Shown here: positions 1-6,112 of the stretch, piece after piece
Numbering within the stretch: position 1 is the stretch's first letter
How the letters are laid out: each line of letters begins with the position of its first letter
DNA from: Streptomyces speibonae
GTDB lineage: Bacteria > Actinomycetota > Actinomycetes > Streptomycetales > Streptomycetaceae
Reading direction: 5' to 3'
Assembly: GCA_000715605.1 (NCBI GenBank)
Contig: KL568529.1
Span: 25,572-32,669 of the forward strand
Length of the DNA stretch: 7,098 nucleotides
Notes under the pieces: generated by a model
Databases searched by the model: none
The model's input: only the letters and a program-made list of their open reading frames with translations
What the model was told of the DNA's origin: nothing
Translations under genes and position numbers: made by a program

Positions 1-46
1 CACGGTCTGCCTTGCCAGCCCGCTCAGAGATGTGTATAAGAGACAG
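1..46 (+). other. Sequencing-library adaptor (Nextera/454 type) with Tn5 mosaic end; not genomic
   Basis: Bases 28-46 read AGATGTGTATAAGAGACAG, the 19-base Tn5 mosaic end used in Nextera tagmentation. Bases 9-27 read GCCTTGCCAGCCCGCTCAG, which I recognise as the 454 Titanium primer-B part of the early Nextera adaptor. The junction at base 47 switches abruptly to very GC-rich actinomycete DNA. Bases 1-8 are of unknown origin and may be the rest of a primer or key. This is untrimmed synthetic sequence at a contig end and should not be read as a transposon. Confidence 0.96.
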
Positions 47-519
47 GCGGCGGGACGCGCGGCCGGGAGCAGGGCGCCCTTGAGGGCGGGGACCAGGGGG
101 GTGGCGATGGCGGCGGCGGCCATGACGAGCGTGGCGATGAGGGCGAGGATCAGCCCCGTGCCGGCGCCGATGTCGTCGGAGAAGCCGCCCTCGCCGTCGA
201 AACCACCGGTCGGGTCGAAGATGTTGCCGAGCGCGCACCAGGCGGCGAAGACCGTGAAGGCGACGCCGAACTGGCCGAGGTCGAGGCCGGCGATCTTGCG
301 CGGCTGAGGCAGCCCCCGGGCCACGACGACGAGCGCGGCACCGATGATCCCCGCCAGTACGATGCCGAGCACCACGGGCCCGCTGTCCCAGAGGCTGGGG
401 ATGTCCGCGCTGTCCGGGGCACCATCGATCGAGTAGAGATCGAGGAACGACGCGATGAACAGCAATACCGCTGCTCCGATCACCACGCCGTCGCCTCGAG
501 TGAGGGAGCGGATATTCAC
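47..519 (-). CDS. Four-helix integral membrane protein of unknown function, 3' end missing
   Basis: An open frame starts at GTG (519-517) and runs 157 codons to the adaptor junction without a stop, so the C-terminus is missing. The start is supported by AAGGA six bases upstream. The protein opens MNIRSLTRGDGVV and shows four hydrophobic segments at about residues 11-31, 48-67, 84-101 and 120-146. An acidic, glycine-rich loop lies between the third and fourth (around residues 102-118, FDPTGGFDGEGGF). There is no signal peptide apart from the first helix, and I see no catalytic motif. The codon pattern (third-position G/C) matches neighbouring genes. It resembles the small conserved membrane proteins common in Streptomyces, but I do not recognise a named family. 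It is transcribed in the same direction as the amidase upstream, from which it is separated by 158 bases with a likely terminator and its own promoter. It is a real gene; its function is unknown. Confidence 0.8.
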
Positions 520-525
520 TTCAGG

Positions 526-530
526 TCCTT
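526..530 (-). promoter_or_regulatory. Ribosome-binding site fixing the GTG start of the left membrane protein
   Basis: The minus strand reads AAGGA followed by six bases (CCTGAA) and then GTG. Spacing and match to the anti-Shine-Dalgarno are good. No ATG exists in this frame near the N-terminus, so this site decides the start. Confidence 0.7.
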
Positions 531-567
531 CGTAGGTCGTCTCGTCGTCGGAAGAGGCGTCGCTGTC

Positions 568-596
568 ACCATGTCGCCCGAAGCGTCCGGTGTGAA
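568..596 (-). promoter_or_regulatory. Candidate housekeeping-type promoter for the left membrane protein
   Basis: On the minus strand TTCACA (596-591) is followed after exactly 17 bases by CATGGT (573-568). The -35 box matches five of six bases of TTGACA; the -10 box keeps the A at position 2 and the T at position 6. A transcript would start near 561 and have a leader of about 40 bases. This is a pattern match by eye only. Confidence 0.35.
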
Positions 597-620
597 GCGC
601 GGGGGTGGCCCCTCATCGTA

Positions 621-639
621 CGGACGACACTATCGTCCG
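621..639. repeat. Perfect 7-base inverted repeat (CGGACGA / TCGTCCG)
   Basis: CGGACGA at 621-627 and TCGTCCG at 633-639 are separated by five bases (CACTA). It lies between the amidase terminator palindrome and the candidate promoter of the left membrane protein. It could be a second terminator stem for the amidase transcript or an operator upstream of the membrane-protein promoter. The sequence alone does not decide between these. Confidence 0.5.
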
Positions 640-659
640 CAGGATCGGGCTGTCCGCCC

Positions 660-677
660 GGATCAGCGCGCTGATCC
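660..677 (-). terminator. Palindromic hairpin directly after the amidase stop
   Basis: GGATCAGCGCGCTGATCC is a perfect 18-base palindrome that abuts the amidase stop codon (680-678). As RNA it forms a seven-pair stem closed by a four-base loop, or a nine-pair dimer. There is no U-run, as is usual for streptomycete terminators. A GGGC..GCCC stem (648-660) and the inverted repeat at 621-639 follow on the same transcript and may add to termination. Confidence 0.6.
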
Positions 678-1673
678 CTACCCGCGCAGGAAACTCACGA
701 TTCCCTCGGAAATCCCTTGCGCCGCTTTCTGCCGCCAGGCACCGCTGGTCAGCAGTGCCGCGTCCTTGCTATCGCGCATGTTGCCGCACTCGATGAACAC
801 CTTGGGAACCGTTGACAGATTGAGACCGCCCAGGTCCTTACGCGTGACGAGACCGGTACCGCCGCCGGTGTAGTTGGAAGGCGCGCTGCCGGTGACGCGC
901 ACGAAGTTGCCCGCGATGCGCTCGCCGAGTTCGCGTGAGGGCTCGACGATGGGCCGGGTGTCGGCCGCCCCGGCGTTCACGGCGCCCGGGAGGATCACAT
1001 GGAAGCCCCGGTTCCCGGTGCCGGAGCCGTCCGCGTGGATCGAGACGACGGCGTCGGCCTTCGCCTTGTTGCCGATCCGCGCCCGCTCGTCCACGCAGGG
1101 CCCGAACGGCCGGTCGGCGTCCTGCGTCAGTTTCACGGTGGCGCCCTGCTCTTCGAGGAGGGTGCGCATCCGGTGGGCGACGTCGAGGGTGAACTCGGCC
1201 TCGGCGTAACCGTCGTTGGTGGAGGTGCCGGTGGTGTCGCAGGCCTTGCGGTTCGTCCCGATGTCCACCTGGCGGTTGATCTCGGAGGTGTGCTTGAAGT
1301 TGCTCGGGTTGTGGCCCGGGTCGATGACGACGACCTTGCCCTTGAGCGGGCCGGTCCCGGCGGGCGCGGAGGCGGAGGCCGACGGGGACTTCGCGGTGGC
1401 GGAGGCGGACGCGTCGGGCTTCCTGTCCTCGGAACCGGCCGACGGCGACGTGCTCCCGGACGCCGTGGACGAGGGCGACGGCGTGGGTGACGCGGCGGAC
1501 GAGGAGGCGGCGGCGCTCCCCGAGCCCGTGTCGTCCCCCGATCCGCCCACGGCCGCGTACACGGCCCAGCCGAGCAGCGCACCGGGCACGAGAGCGGCGA
1601 GCGCCACGGCCAGGGTGCGGCGCCGGGAGCGCGGGGGCGGGGGCTGATCGAATTCGGGACCTGTGTACGACAC
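678..1673 (-). CDS. Membrane-anchored N-acetylmuramoyl-L-alanine amidase (Amidase_3 family)
   Basis: A zinc amidase that cuts the bond between N-acetylmuramic acid and the L-alanine of the stem peptide in peptidoglycan, acting outside the membrane. The start is GTG with AGGG seven bases upstream (1684-1681). Residues 1-19 are cytoplasmic and end in RSRRR; one hydrophobic segment (about 20-42) is a signal anchor or uncleaved signal peptide. Residues 43-108 are a Ser/Thr/Ala/Pro-rich linker that probably spans part of the wall. The catalytic domain covers about 112-331. It shows VVVIDPGHN with zinc ligand H121, GYAEAEFTLDVA with likely ligand E158, SIHADG with ligand H213, and VFIECGNM with catalytic glutamate E295. 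All expected catalytic residues are present, so the enzyme should be active. Cysteines at 145 and 193 could form a disulfide outside the cell. The gene lies 22 bases downstream of a methyltransferase gene and is probably co-transcribed with it. The family is clear; the precise physiological role (growth, sporulation or spore germination) is not. Confidence 0.93.
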   Translation of the reverse strand: MSYTGPEFDQPPPPRSRRRTLAVALAALVPGALLGWAVYAAVGGSGDDTGSGSAAASSSAASPTPSPSSTASGSTSPSAGSEDRKPDASASATAKSPSASASAPAGTGPLKGKVVVIDPGHNPSNFKHTSEINRQVDIGTNRKACDTTGTSTNDGYAEAEFTLDVAHRMRTLLEEQGATVKLTQDADRPFGPCVDERARIGNKAKADAVVSIHADGSGTGNRGFHVILPGAVNAGAADTRPIVEPSRELGERIAGNFVRVTGSAPSNYTGGGTGLVTRKDLGGLNLSTVPKVFIECGNMRDSKDAALLTSGAWRQKAAQGISEGIVSFLRG

Positions 1674-1695
1674 GCAGTCACCCTAGCGTCGGGAA

Positions 1696-2382
1696 TCAGA
1701 CGCCCGCGCCCGTGCGCCGCAGGACGCGAAGGGAGCCGGTCACCGAGATCTCGGTGAACGCGCCGGACGCCAGAGCCCTCAGGTAGACGCGGTAGGGAGC
1801 CTGGCCGGTGAACTCGTCCGCCGGGTCCGGGAAGACGTCGTGGATGACGAGGAGGCCGCCGTCGGCGATGTGCGGGGCCCACCCCTCGTAGTCGGCGGTG
1901 GCGTGTTCGTCGGTGTGGCCGCCGTCGATGAAGGCGAGGGCGAGCGGGGCGGTCCAGAGGGCGGCGACGCGGGGGGAGCGGCCGACCAGGGCGACCACGT
2001 GGTCCTCCAGGCCCGCGCGGTGCAGGGTGCGGCGGAAGGTGGGGAGGGTGTCCATCAGACCCAGCTCCGGGTCGACGGTCTCCGGGTCGTGGTAGTCCCA
2101 GCCGGGCTGCTGCTCCTCGCTGCCGCGGTGGTGGTCCACGGTGAGGGCGGTGACCCCGGCGGCGCGGGCCGCGTCGGCGAGCAGGATCGTGGAGCGGCCG
2201 CAGTAGGAGCCGATCTCCAGCAGGGGCAGCCCCAACCGGCCGGCCTCGACCGCCGCCGCGTACAGGGCGAGCCCTTCGTCCACGGGCATGAACCCCTTGG
2301 CCGCCTCGAACGCGGCCAGGATCCCCGGCTCGGGTGCCGTCGGCAGGGGGCGTGCCTCTTGTGAGGTCGTACGTGTGTCCAC
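1696..2382 (-). CDS. Class I SAM-dependent methyltransferase (Methyltransf_24 type)
   Basis: A 228-residue protein with a Rossmann-type methyltransferase fold. Motif I is LLEIGSYCGRST (residues 54-65), which binds S-adenosylmethionine. The acidic residue at the end of the second strand is D83 in TVDHH. AFIDGGH (150-156) and VIHDVF (179-184) match the FIDGxH and HD motifs of the Methyltransf_24 group, where the acidic and His residues often bind a metal or substrate. A loop rich in Glu/Gln/Trp/Tyr (88-101) may form the substrate lid. The substrate cannot be read from sequence. The start is taken as GTG at 2382-2380, giving MDTRTTSQEA; there is no clear Shine-Dalgarno, so an alternative GTG six codons upstream (2400) is possible. 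The stop is 22 bases before the amidase start, so the two genes probably form one transcript. Whether the enzyme modifies an envelope component is only a guess from that linkage. Confidence 0.88.
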   Translation of the reverse strand: MDTRTTSQEARPLPTAPEPGILAAFEAAKGFMPVDEGLALYAAAVEAGRLGLPLLEIGSYCGRSTILLADAARAAGVTALTVDHHRGSEEQQPGWDYHDPETVDPELGLMDTLPTFRRTLHRAGLEDHVVALVGRSPRVAALWTAPLALAFIDGGHTDEHATADYEGWAPHIADGGLLVIHDVFPDPADEFTGQAPYRVYLRALASGAFTEISVTGSLRVLRRTGAGV

Positions 2383-2452
2383 GGGCCCATGCTGCCGCAC
2401 CGTCCACCGGGCGACGCGCCGGGGGTACCGACGGGTAACGGGAGTGGGGGAC

Positions 2453-2484
2453 GCGGCGGACGCCGCCTCGCTCCGGGCGCCCGG
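2453..2484 (-). terminator. Two GC hairpins after the left exporter gene
   Basis: CCGGGCGCCCGG (2473-2484) is a perfect 12-base palindrome starting two bases after the exporter stop. A second stem, GCGGC (2453-2457) with GCCGC (2462-2466), follows on the same transcript. Together they probably end the exporter mRNA before the methyltransferase gene 104 bases downstream. There is no U-tract. Confidence 0.5.
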
Positions 2485-2486
2485 GA

Positions 2487-4202
2487 TTACGCCGTGACCG
2501 TCTCTCCCGGCAGGGCCAGGTCCAGGTCGATCGGATCGTGCTCGCCGGTGTGGGTGGCCGGGGAGGTGAGCGGGGGATGGCCGGGGGCGTGGGTGGTGAC
2601 GGCGTAGGCGCCCTGGGCGGGGACGGTGAGCGCGTAGGTGCCGTCGGCGGCGGAGACGGTGGTGCCCGCCGGGCGGCCGTGGCGGTCGGTCAGGGTGATC
2701 CGGGCGCACGCGACCGGGGCCCCCGCCGCGTCCAGGACCCGGCCCCGGAAACCGCGTGGCGCGTCCTCCTCGCTGCTCGCCCGCAGCTGCGGCGTCGGCG
2801 GGCGTCCGGCGGGGAGGAACAGGGCGAGGAGCAGGCCCACGGCCACCGCGGCCGTGGCGATCATGAAGGAGAGGCGGAAGCCGTGCAGCGTCGGGATCTC
2901 CACGCCGCCCACCGTGTCCGAGGTGACCGCCAGCACCATGCCGATGACGGCGCTCGACACCGACGTACCGATGGAGCGCATCAGCGTGTTGAGGCCGTTC
3001 GCCGCGCCGGTCTCCGACGCCGGGACCGCGCCGATGATCAGCGCGGGCAGGGAGGCGTAGGCGAGGCCGATGCCCGCGCCGATCACCGTCGAGGTGACGA
3101 CCGTCTGCCAGGCGGCGTCCATCAGGCCGAGGCCGCCGCCGTAGCCCGCCGCGATGACCAGCAGGCCGATGATGAGGGTGGCCCTCGGGCCGTACCGGGC
3201 GGACAGACGGGCGTAGAGGGGAGCGGTGAACATCATCGTCAGGCCCAGCGGGGCCACGCACAGGCCCGCGACGACCATGGACTGGCCGAGCCCGTGCCCG
3301 GTCGCGGCCGGCAGTTGCAGCAACTGCGGGAGGACCAGCGAGACGACGAAGAAGGAGACGCCGACCATGATCGACGCGAGGTTGGTGAGCAGGACCTGAC
3401 GGCGGGCGGTGGTCCGCAGGTCCACCAGGGGCGCGGAGACCCGCAGCTCCATCAGGCCCCACAGGAGCAGAACCACGACCGCCGCGCCGAACAGCCCCAG
3501 CGTGGTGCCGGAGGACCAGCCCCAGTCGCTGCCCTTGGAGAGGGGAAGCAGGAAGAGCACGAGCCCGGCGGACAGGCCCAGCGCGCCCGGCAGGTCGAAG
3601 GTGCCCCGCGCCCGCACCGGGGACTCCGGCACGACGGCCAGGGTGAGGGCGATGGCGAGCGCGCCCAGCCCCGCGGCGCCGAAGTAGAGGGCGTGCCAGT
3701 CGGCGTGCTGGGCGACCAGCGCAGCGGCGGGCAGCGCGAGACCGCCGCCGACGCCTATGGAGGAGCTCATCAGGGCCATCGCGGAGCCCAGCCGCTCGCG
3801 CGGCAGCATGTCGCGCATCAGCCCGATGCCCAGCGGGATCGCGCCCATCGCCACGCCTTGCAGCGTGCGGCCGACGATCATCAGGATCAGGTCACTGGTG
3901 AACGCGCTGATCAGCGCGCCGGCCACCATCACCCCGAGGCTGGCGACGAGCATGCGCCGCTTGCCGTGGAGGTCGCCGAGCCGGCCCATGATCGGGGTGG
4001 CCACGGCGCCGGAGAGCAGGGTGGAGGTCAGTACCCAGCTGGCGTCGGCGGGGGAGGCGTCCAGCAGCCGCGGCAGGTCCTTGATGACCGGGAGCAGCAG
4101 GGTCTGCATCACCGCGACCGTGATGCCCGCGAAGGCGAGCACCGGGACCACGGTCCCGCCCGCTCTGCCGACGGGGCGGTCGGACGTCGTCGTGTGCGTC
4201 AT
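2487..4202 (-). CDS. DHA2-type MFS exporter with fused C-terminal carboxypeptidase-regulatory-like domain
   Basis: A 571-residue proton-coupled exporter of the major facilitator superfamily, 14-helix (DHA2) branch; drug or metabolite export is the usual role and the substrate is unknown. The start is ATG at 4202-4200 because GGAGG lies eight bases upstream; the in-frame GTG at 4256 has no such site and falls in an operator-like repeat. About 14 hydrophobic segments can be traced from residue 18 to 466. Motif A is GRLGDLHGKRRM (73-84). The segment SSSIGVGGGLALP (146-158) takes the place of antiporter motif C. After the last helix a polar linker (467-483) leads into an 88-residue tail (484-571). 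The tail contains GRVLDAAGAPVACARITLTD and ADGTYALTVP, the signature of CarboxypepD_reg or Ig-like seven-stranded beta domains. Such domains are usually extracytoplasmic, whereas a 14-helix MFS protein should have its C-terminus inside. The gene is divergent from a second MFS exporter and ends in TAA, unusual for this GC content. It was not recognised as a named transporter. Confidence 0.9.
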   Translation of the reverse strand: MTHTTTSDRPVGRAGGTVVPVLAFAGITVAVMQTLLLPVIKDLPRLLDASPADASWVLTSTLLSGAVATPIMGRLGDLHGKRRMLVASLGVMVAGALISAFTSDLILMIVGRTLQGVAMGAIPLGIGLMRDMLPRERLGSAMALMSSSIGVGGGLALPAAALVAQHADWHALYFGAAGLGALAIALTLAVVPESPVRARGTFDLPGALGLSAGLVLFLLPLSKGSDWGWSSGTTLGLFGAAVVVLLLWGLMELRVSAPLVDLRTTARRQVLLTNLASIMVGVSFFVVSLVLPQLLQLPAATGHGLGQSMVVAGLCVAPLGLTMMFTAPLYARLSARYGPRATLIIGLLVIAAGYGGGLGLMDAAWQTVVTSTVIGAGIGLAYASLPALIIGAVPASETGAANGLNTLMRSIGTSVSSAVIGMVLAVTSDTVGGVEIPTLHGFRLSFMIATAAVAVGLLLALFLPAGRPPTPQLRASSEEDAPRGFRGRVLDAAGAPVACARITLTDRHGRPAGTTVSAADGTYALTVPAQGAYAVTTHAPGHPPLTSPATHTGEHDPIDLDLALPGETVTA

Positions 4203-4210
4203 GAAGGGGG

Positions 4211-4215
4211 CCTCC
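4211..4215 (-). promoter_or_regulatory. Ribosome-binding site deciding the start of the left exporter
   Basis: The minus strand reads GGAGG, eight bases (CCCCCTTC), then ATG. It is the best Shine-Dalgarno match in the window and places the start 18 codons downstream of the longest possible frame. Confidence 0.8.
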
Positions 4216-4234
4216 GGTGCCGGCAAGTCGATAC

Positions 4235-4256
4235 GTGTACGCCGAACCCCGTACAC
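4235..4256. promoter_or_regulatory. Operator-like perfect inverted repeat upstream of the left exporter
   Basis: GTGTACG (4235-4241) and CGTACAC (4250-4256) are exact reverse complements separated by eight bases. The repeat sits 32 bases upstream of the exporter ATG. A possible -10 box on the minus strand, TATCGA (4233-4228), lies immediately next to it, so a bound protein would cover the -35 region and spacer. Size and position fit a dimeric repressor such as a TetR or MarR protein, which commonly control MFS exporters. No such regulator gene is in the window. The promoter assignment is tentative; the repeat itself is exact. Confidence 0.6.
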
Positions 4257-4307
4257 CGAGGCAACTATTCCGATGTTTCGCCCCCCTAACGAATTCTTGA
4301 CCGTTCC

Positions 4308-4335
4308 TTGGCGATGAGGTCTCCCCGCCTAGACC
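4308..4335 (+). promoter_or_regulatory. Weak candidate promoter for the right exporter
   Basis: TTGGCG (4308-4313) and TAGACC (4330-4335) are 16 bases apart on the plus strand. A better -35 match, TTGACC (4297-4302), has no matching -10 box at 17-18 bases. Both lie in the most AT-rich stretch of the divergent intergenic region (about 4260-4310), where promoters for both exporters are expected. Confidence 0.25.
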
Positions 4336-4348
4336 CGGAGTACGAGGC

Positions 4349-4372
4349 CGCGTCGGCCGAAATGCCGATGCG
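4349..4372. repeat. Nine-base imperfect inverted repeat just before the right exporter start
   Basis: CGCGTCGGC (4349-4357) can pair with GCCGATGCG (4364-4372), with one G-T wobble and a six-base loop (CGAAAT). It ends 11 bases before ATG 4384 and 23 bases before ATG 4396. It may be an operator, or an RNA hairpin in the leader that affects translation of the exporter. It differs in sequence from the repeat at 4235-4256, so the two divergent genes may answer to different regulators. Confidence 0.45.
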
Positions 4373-4395
4373 TGGGTGGCCGGATGGTTGAGAGC

Positions 4396-5832
4396 ATGAC
4401 CCCCATGCTCGACGCCACCGACACCGCCCGCATACCCGACCGCCGTACCTCGCCCCCGATGTGGCTGGTGGTGGCGCTGGCCTGTGCCGGCCAGTTCCTC
4501 GTCGTCCTCGACATCTCGGTGGTGAACGTCGCGCTGCCGTCCATGCGGACCGCCCTGGCCCTCGACGCGCAGGGCCTGCAGTGGGTGGTGAACGCCTACT
4601 CCATCGCCTTCGCCGGCTTCATGCTGCTCGGCGGCCGCGCCGGCGACCTCTACGGACGCAAGCGCATGTTCCTCATCGGCCTCGGCCTGTTCACCCTGGC
4701 CTCACTCGCCGGCGGGCTGGCCCAGGAGGGCTGGCAGCTGCTGCTGGCGCGGGCGGCGCAGGGGCTGGGCGCCGCCGTGCTGGCGCCCTCCACGTTGACC
4801 ATCGTCACCTCGGCCGTGCCGGAGGGCGCGGCGCGGGCCCGGGCGATCGCGACCTGGACGGCCGTCGGGGCGGGCGGCGGCGCGGCCGGCGGATTCGTCG
4901 GCGGGCTGCTGGTCGACGCGCTGTCGTGGCGGTGGGTGCTGCTGATCAACGTTCCCGTCGGCGCGGTGGTGCTGGCCGGGGCCGCCCGGTGGCTGGCGGA
5001 GAGCCGGGCCCGGGACGGGCGGCGGCTCGACCTGCCGGGCGCGGTGCTGGTGACGGCGGGCCTGGCCACCCTGGCGTACGGCATCTCCCAGACCGAGGCC
5101 GAGGGCTGGACGGCCGCCGCCACCCTGGTGCCGCTGGCCGCGGGACTGGCCCTGATCGCGCTCTTCCTCCTCGTCGAGGCCCGCTCCAAGGCCCCGCTGA
5201 TGCCGCTCGGGCTGCTGCGGCTGCGCTCGGTGGCATCGGCGAACGTCGCGATGTTCCTGAGCGGCTCCGCGATGTTCTGCATGTGGTTCTTCATGACCCT
5301 GTACGCGCAGAACGTCCTCGGCTACACCCCGCTCGAGGCGGGCCTCGCCCTGGTGCCCAGCTCCCTCGCCGTGATCCTCGGCTCCAAACTCGCGCCGCGC
5401 CTGATGCGTACGGCGGGACCGCGCACGGTCGCGGTGTTCGGCACGCTGGTCTCGCTGACCGGCTTCGGCTGGCAGTCGACGATGACCGCGGACGGGGCGT
5501 ACCTCACCGCGATCATGTTCCCCGGCATCCTGATGATGCTGGGCGCGGGCCTCGCCGCGACCCCGCTCGCCGCACTGGCCACCTCCGGCGCCGCACCGGA
5601 GGAGGCCGGGCTGGTCTCCGGCCTGGTCAACACCTCCCGCACGATGGGCGGCTCGCTGGGCCTCGCCGTCATGTCGACCATCGCCGCCGCCCACACCGCG
5701 GGCGTCGAGACCCCCGAGGCCCTGACGGACGGCTACGCCCTGGTCTTCGGCGTCGGGACCGTCGTCCTGGCGGCCGGGGCGGTCCTGATGTGGGCGTGGC
5801 TGCCCCGCCGGGCGGCGGCCGAAGCGCACTGA
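4396..5832 (+). CDS. DHA2-type MFS drug/metabolite exporter (14 helices)
   Basis: A 478-residue proton-driven exporter of the EmrB/QacA (DHA2) branch of the major facilitator superfamily. Residues 1-21 are cytoplasmic and the first helix begins at MWLVVALACAGQ. Motif D1 is LDISVVNVALP (38-48), with the membrane-embedded D39. Motif A is GGRAGDLYGRKR (79-90). The motif B arginine is R119 in LLLARAAQGLG. The motif C region AVGAGGGAAGGFVGG (156-170) lacks the usual proline. SWRWVLLINVPVG (177-189) is the typical DHA2 signature after helix 5. Length and helix number are normal for the family. The start is uncertain: GTG 4372 and ATGs 4384, 4396 and 4405 are all in frame and none has a strong ribosome site; 4396 gives the usual short N-terminus. 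It is not a recent duplicate of the divergent exporter, since the two share only family motifs. The last four codons and stop recur exactly 333 bases downstream. The substrate is unknown; antibiotics, dyes or an endogenous metabolite are typical. Confidence 0.92.
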   Translation: MTPMLDATDTARIPDRRTSPPMWLVVALACAGQFLVVLDISVVNVALPSMRTALALDAQGLQWVVNAYSIAFAGFMLLGGRAGDLYGRKRMFLIGLGLFTLASLAGGLAQEGWQLLLARAAQGLGAAVLAPSTLTIVTSAVPEGAARARAIATWTAVGAGGGAAGGFVGGLLVDALSWRWVLLINVPVGAVVLAGAARWLAESRARDGRRLDLPGAVLVTAGLATLAYGISQTEAEGWTAAATLVPLAAGLALIALFLLVEARSKAPLMPLGLLRLRSVASANVAMFLSGSAMFCMWFFMTLYAQNVLGYTPLEAGLALVPSSLAVILGSKLAPRLMRTAGPRTVAVFGTLVSLTGFGWQSTMTADGAYLTAIMFPGILMMLGAGLAATPLAALATSGAAPEEAGLVSGLVNTSRTMGGSLGLAVMSTIAAAHTAGVETPEALTDGYALVFGVGTVVLAAGAVLMWAWLPRRAAAEAH

Positions 5833-5836
5833 GCCC
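5818..5836 (+). repeat. 19-base direct repeat, copy 1 (end of the right exporter gene)
   Basis: GCCGAAGCGCACTGAGCCC covers the last four codons (Ala-Glu-Ala-His), the TGA stop and four more bases. An identical copy is at 6151-6169, on the far side of the G-rich repeat block. Confidence 0.9.
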
Positions 5837-5837
5837 T

Positions 5838-5883
5838 GCCCGGGCGGTGCACATCGGACCTTCGGCCCGGTCGGGGCGCACCG
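5838..5883 (+). terminator. Possible hairpin terminator of the right exporter
   Basis: CGGTGC (5845-5850) pairs with GCACCG (5878-5883), and inside it GACC (5857-5860) pairs with GGTC (5869-5872). A GCCCGGGC palindrome (5838-5845) precedes them. The structure begins five bases after the stop. It is GC-rich, has no U-tract, and is only moderately convincing. Confidence 0.35.
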
Positions 5884-6112
5884 GGGGCGTGGTTCGGGCC
5901 GGGGCAGCGCTGGGGCCCTGGGTCGGGTTGGGGTGCGGTGGGGGCGTGGTTCGGGTCGGGGTGCGGGGCTTTGGCCCGGGTCGGTCGGGGTGCGGTGGGG
6001 CCGCGGGTCGGGTTGGGGTGCGGTGGGGCCGTGGTTCGGGTTGGGGTGCGGTGGGGCCCTGGTTCGGGCCGGGGCGCGGGGCTTTGGCCCGGGTCGGTCG
6101 GGGTGCGGTGGG
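5883..6112 (+). repeat. G-rich degenerate tandem repeat array, about 28-base unit
   Basis: Eight units can be laid out: 5883-5911, 5912-5940, 5941-5966, 5967-5997, 5998-6025, 6026-6053, 6054-6079 and 6080-6110. The shared core reads close to GGTTCGGGTTGGGGTGCGG. The two 31-base units (5967 and 6080) are identical and carry an inserted CTTTGGCC motif. From 5907 to 6128 the plus strand has no A at all, 222 bases in a row. Several canonical G-quadruplex motifs occur, for example 5912-5944 and 6005-6028, each with four or more G-runs and loops of six bases or fewer. The block is non-coding: it lies between two convergent genes, and every open frame in it is a consequence of the missing A. On the minus strand the RNA would be C-rich and U-free. 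Confidence 0.9.
5941..6112 (+). repeat. Higher-order 113-base duplication inside the array
   Basis: Bases 5963-5999 and 6076-6112 are identical over 37 positions at an offset of 113. Extending left, 5941-5962 matches 6054-6075 at 18 of 22 positions. The duplicated segment is therefore about 59 bases long with four differences. It is separated by two simple 28-base units, giving a unit order of long pair, simple, simple, long pair. This points to expansion in steps, including a recent copying event. Confidence 0.85.

Noticed and set aside
28..46. Tn5/IS50 end as evidence for a natural mobile element
   Set aside because: It is the engineered mosaic end next to a 454 primer sequence at the very edge of the window; no transposase or target duplication is present.
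1133..2407. 424-codon minus-strand frame spanning methyltransferase and amidase
   Set aside because: It is out of frame with both well-supported enzymes and has Arg/Pro-rich shadow composition.
2383..3462. N-terminal extension of the methyltransferase into the exporter gene
   Set aside because: The upstream part of the frame is the antisense-like +1 shadow of the exporter; recognisable methyltransferase sequence begins only after the GTG at 2382.
2538..4289. 583-codon open frame on the plus strand opposite the left exporter
   Set aside because: It lacks hydrophobic or motif structure, is dominated by Gly, Arg, Gln, His and Ala, and is the expected antisense shadow of a GC-rich gene.
5883..6112. 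CRISPR array
   Set aside because: Units are contiguous and degenerate with no unique spacers, and there are no cas genes.
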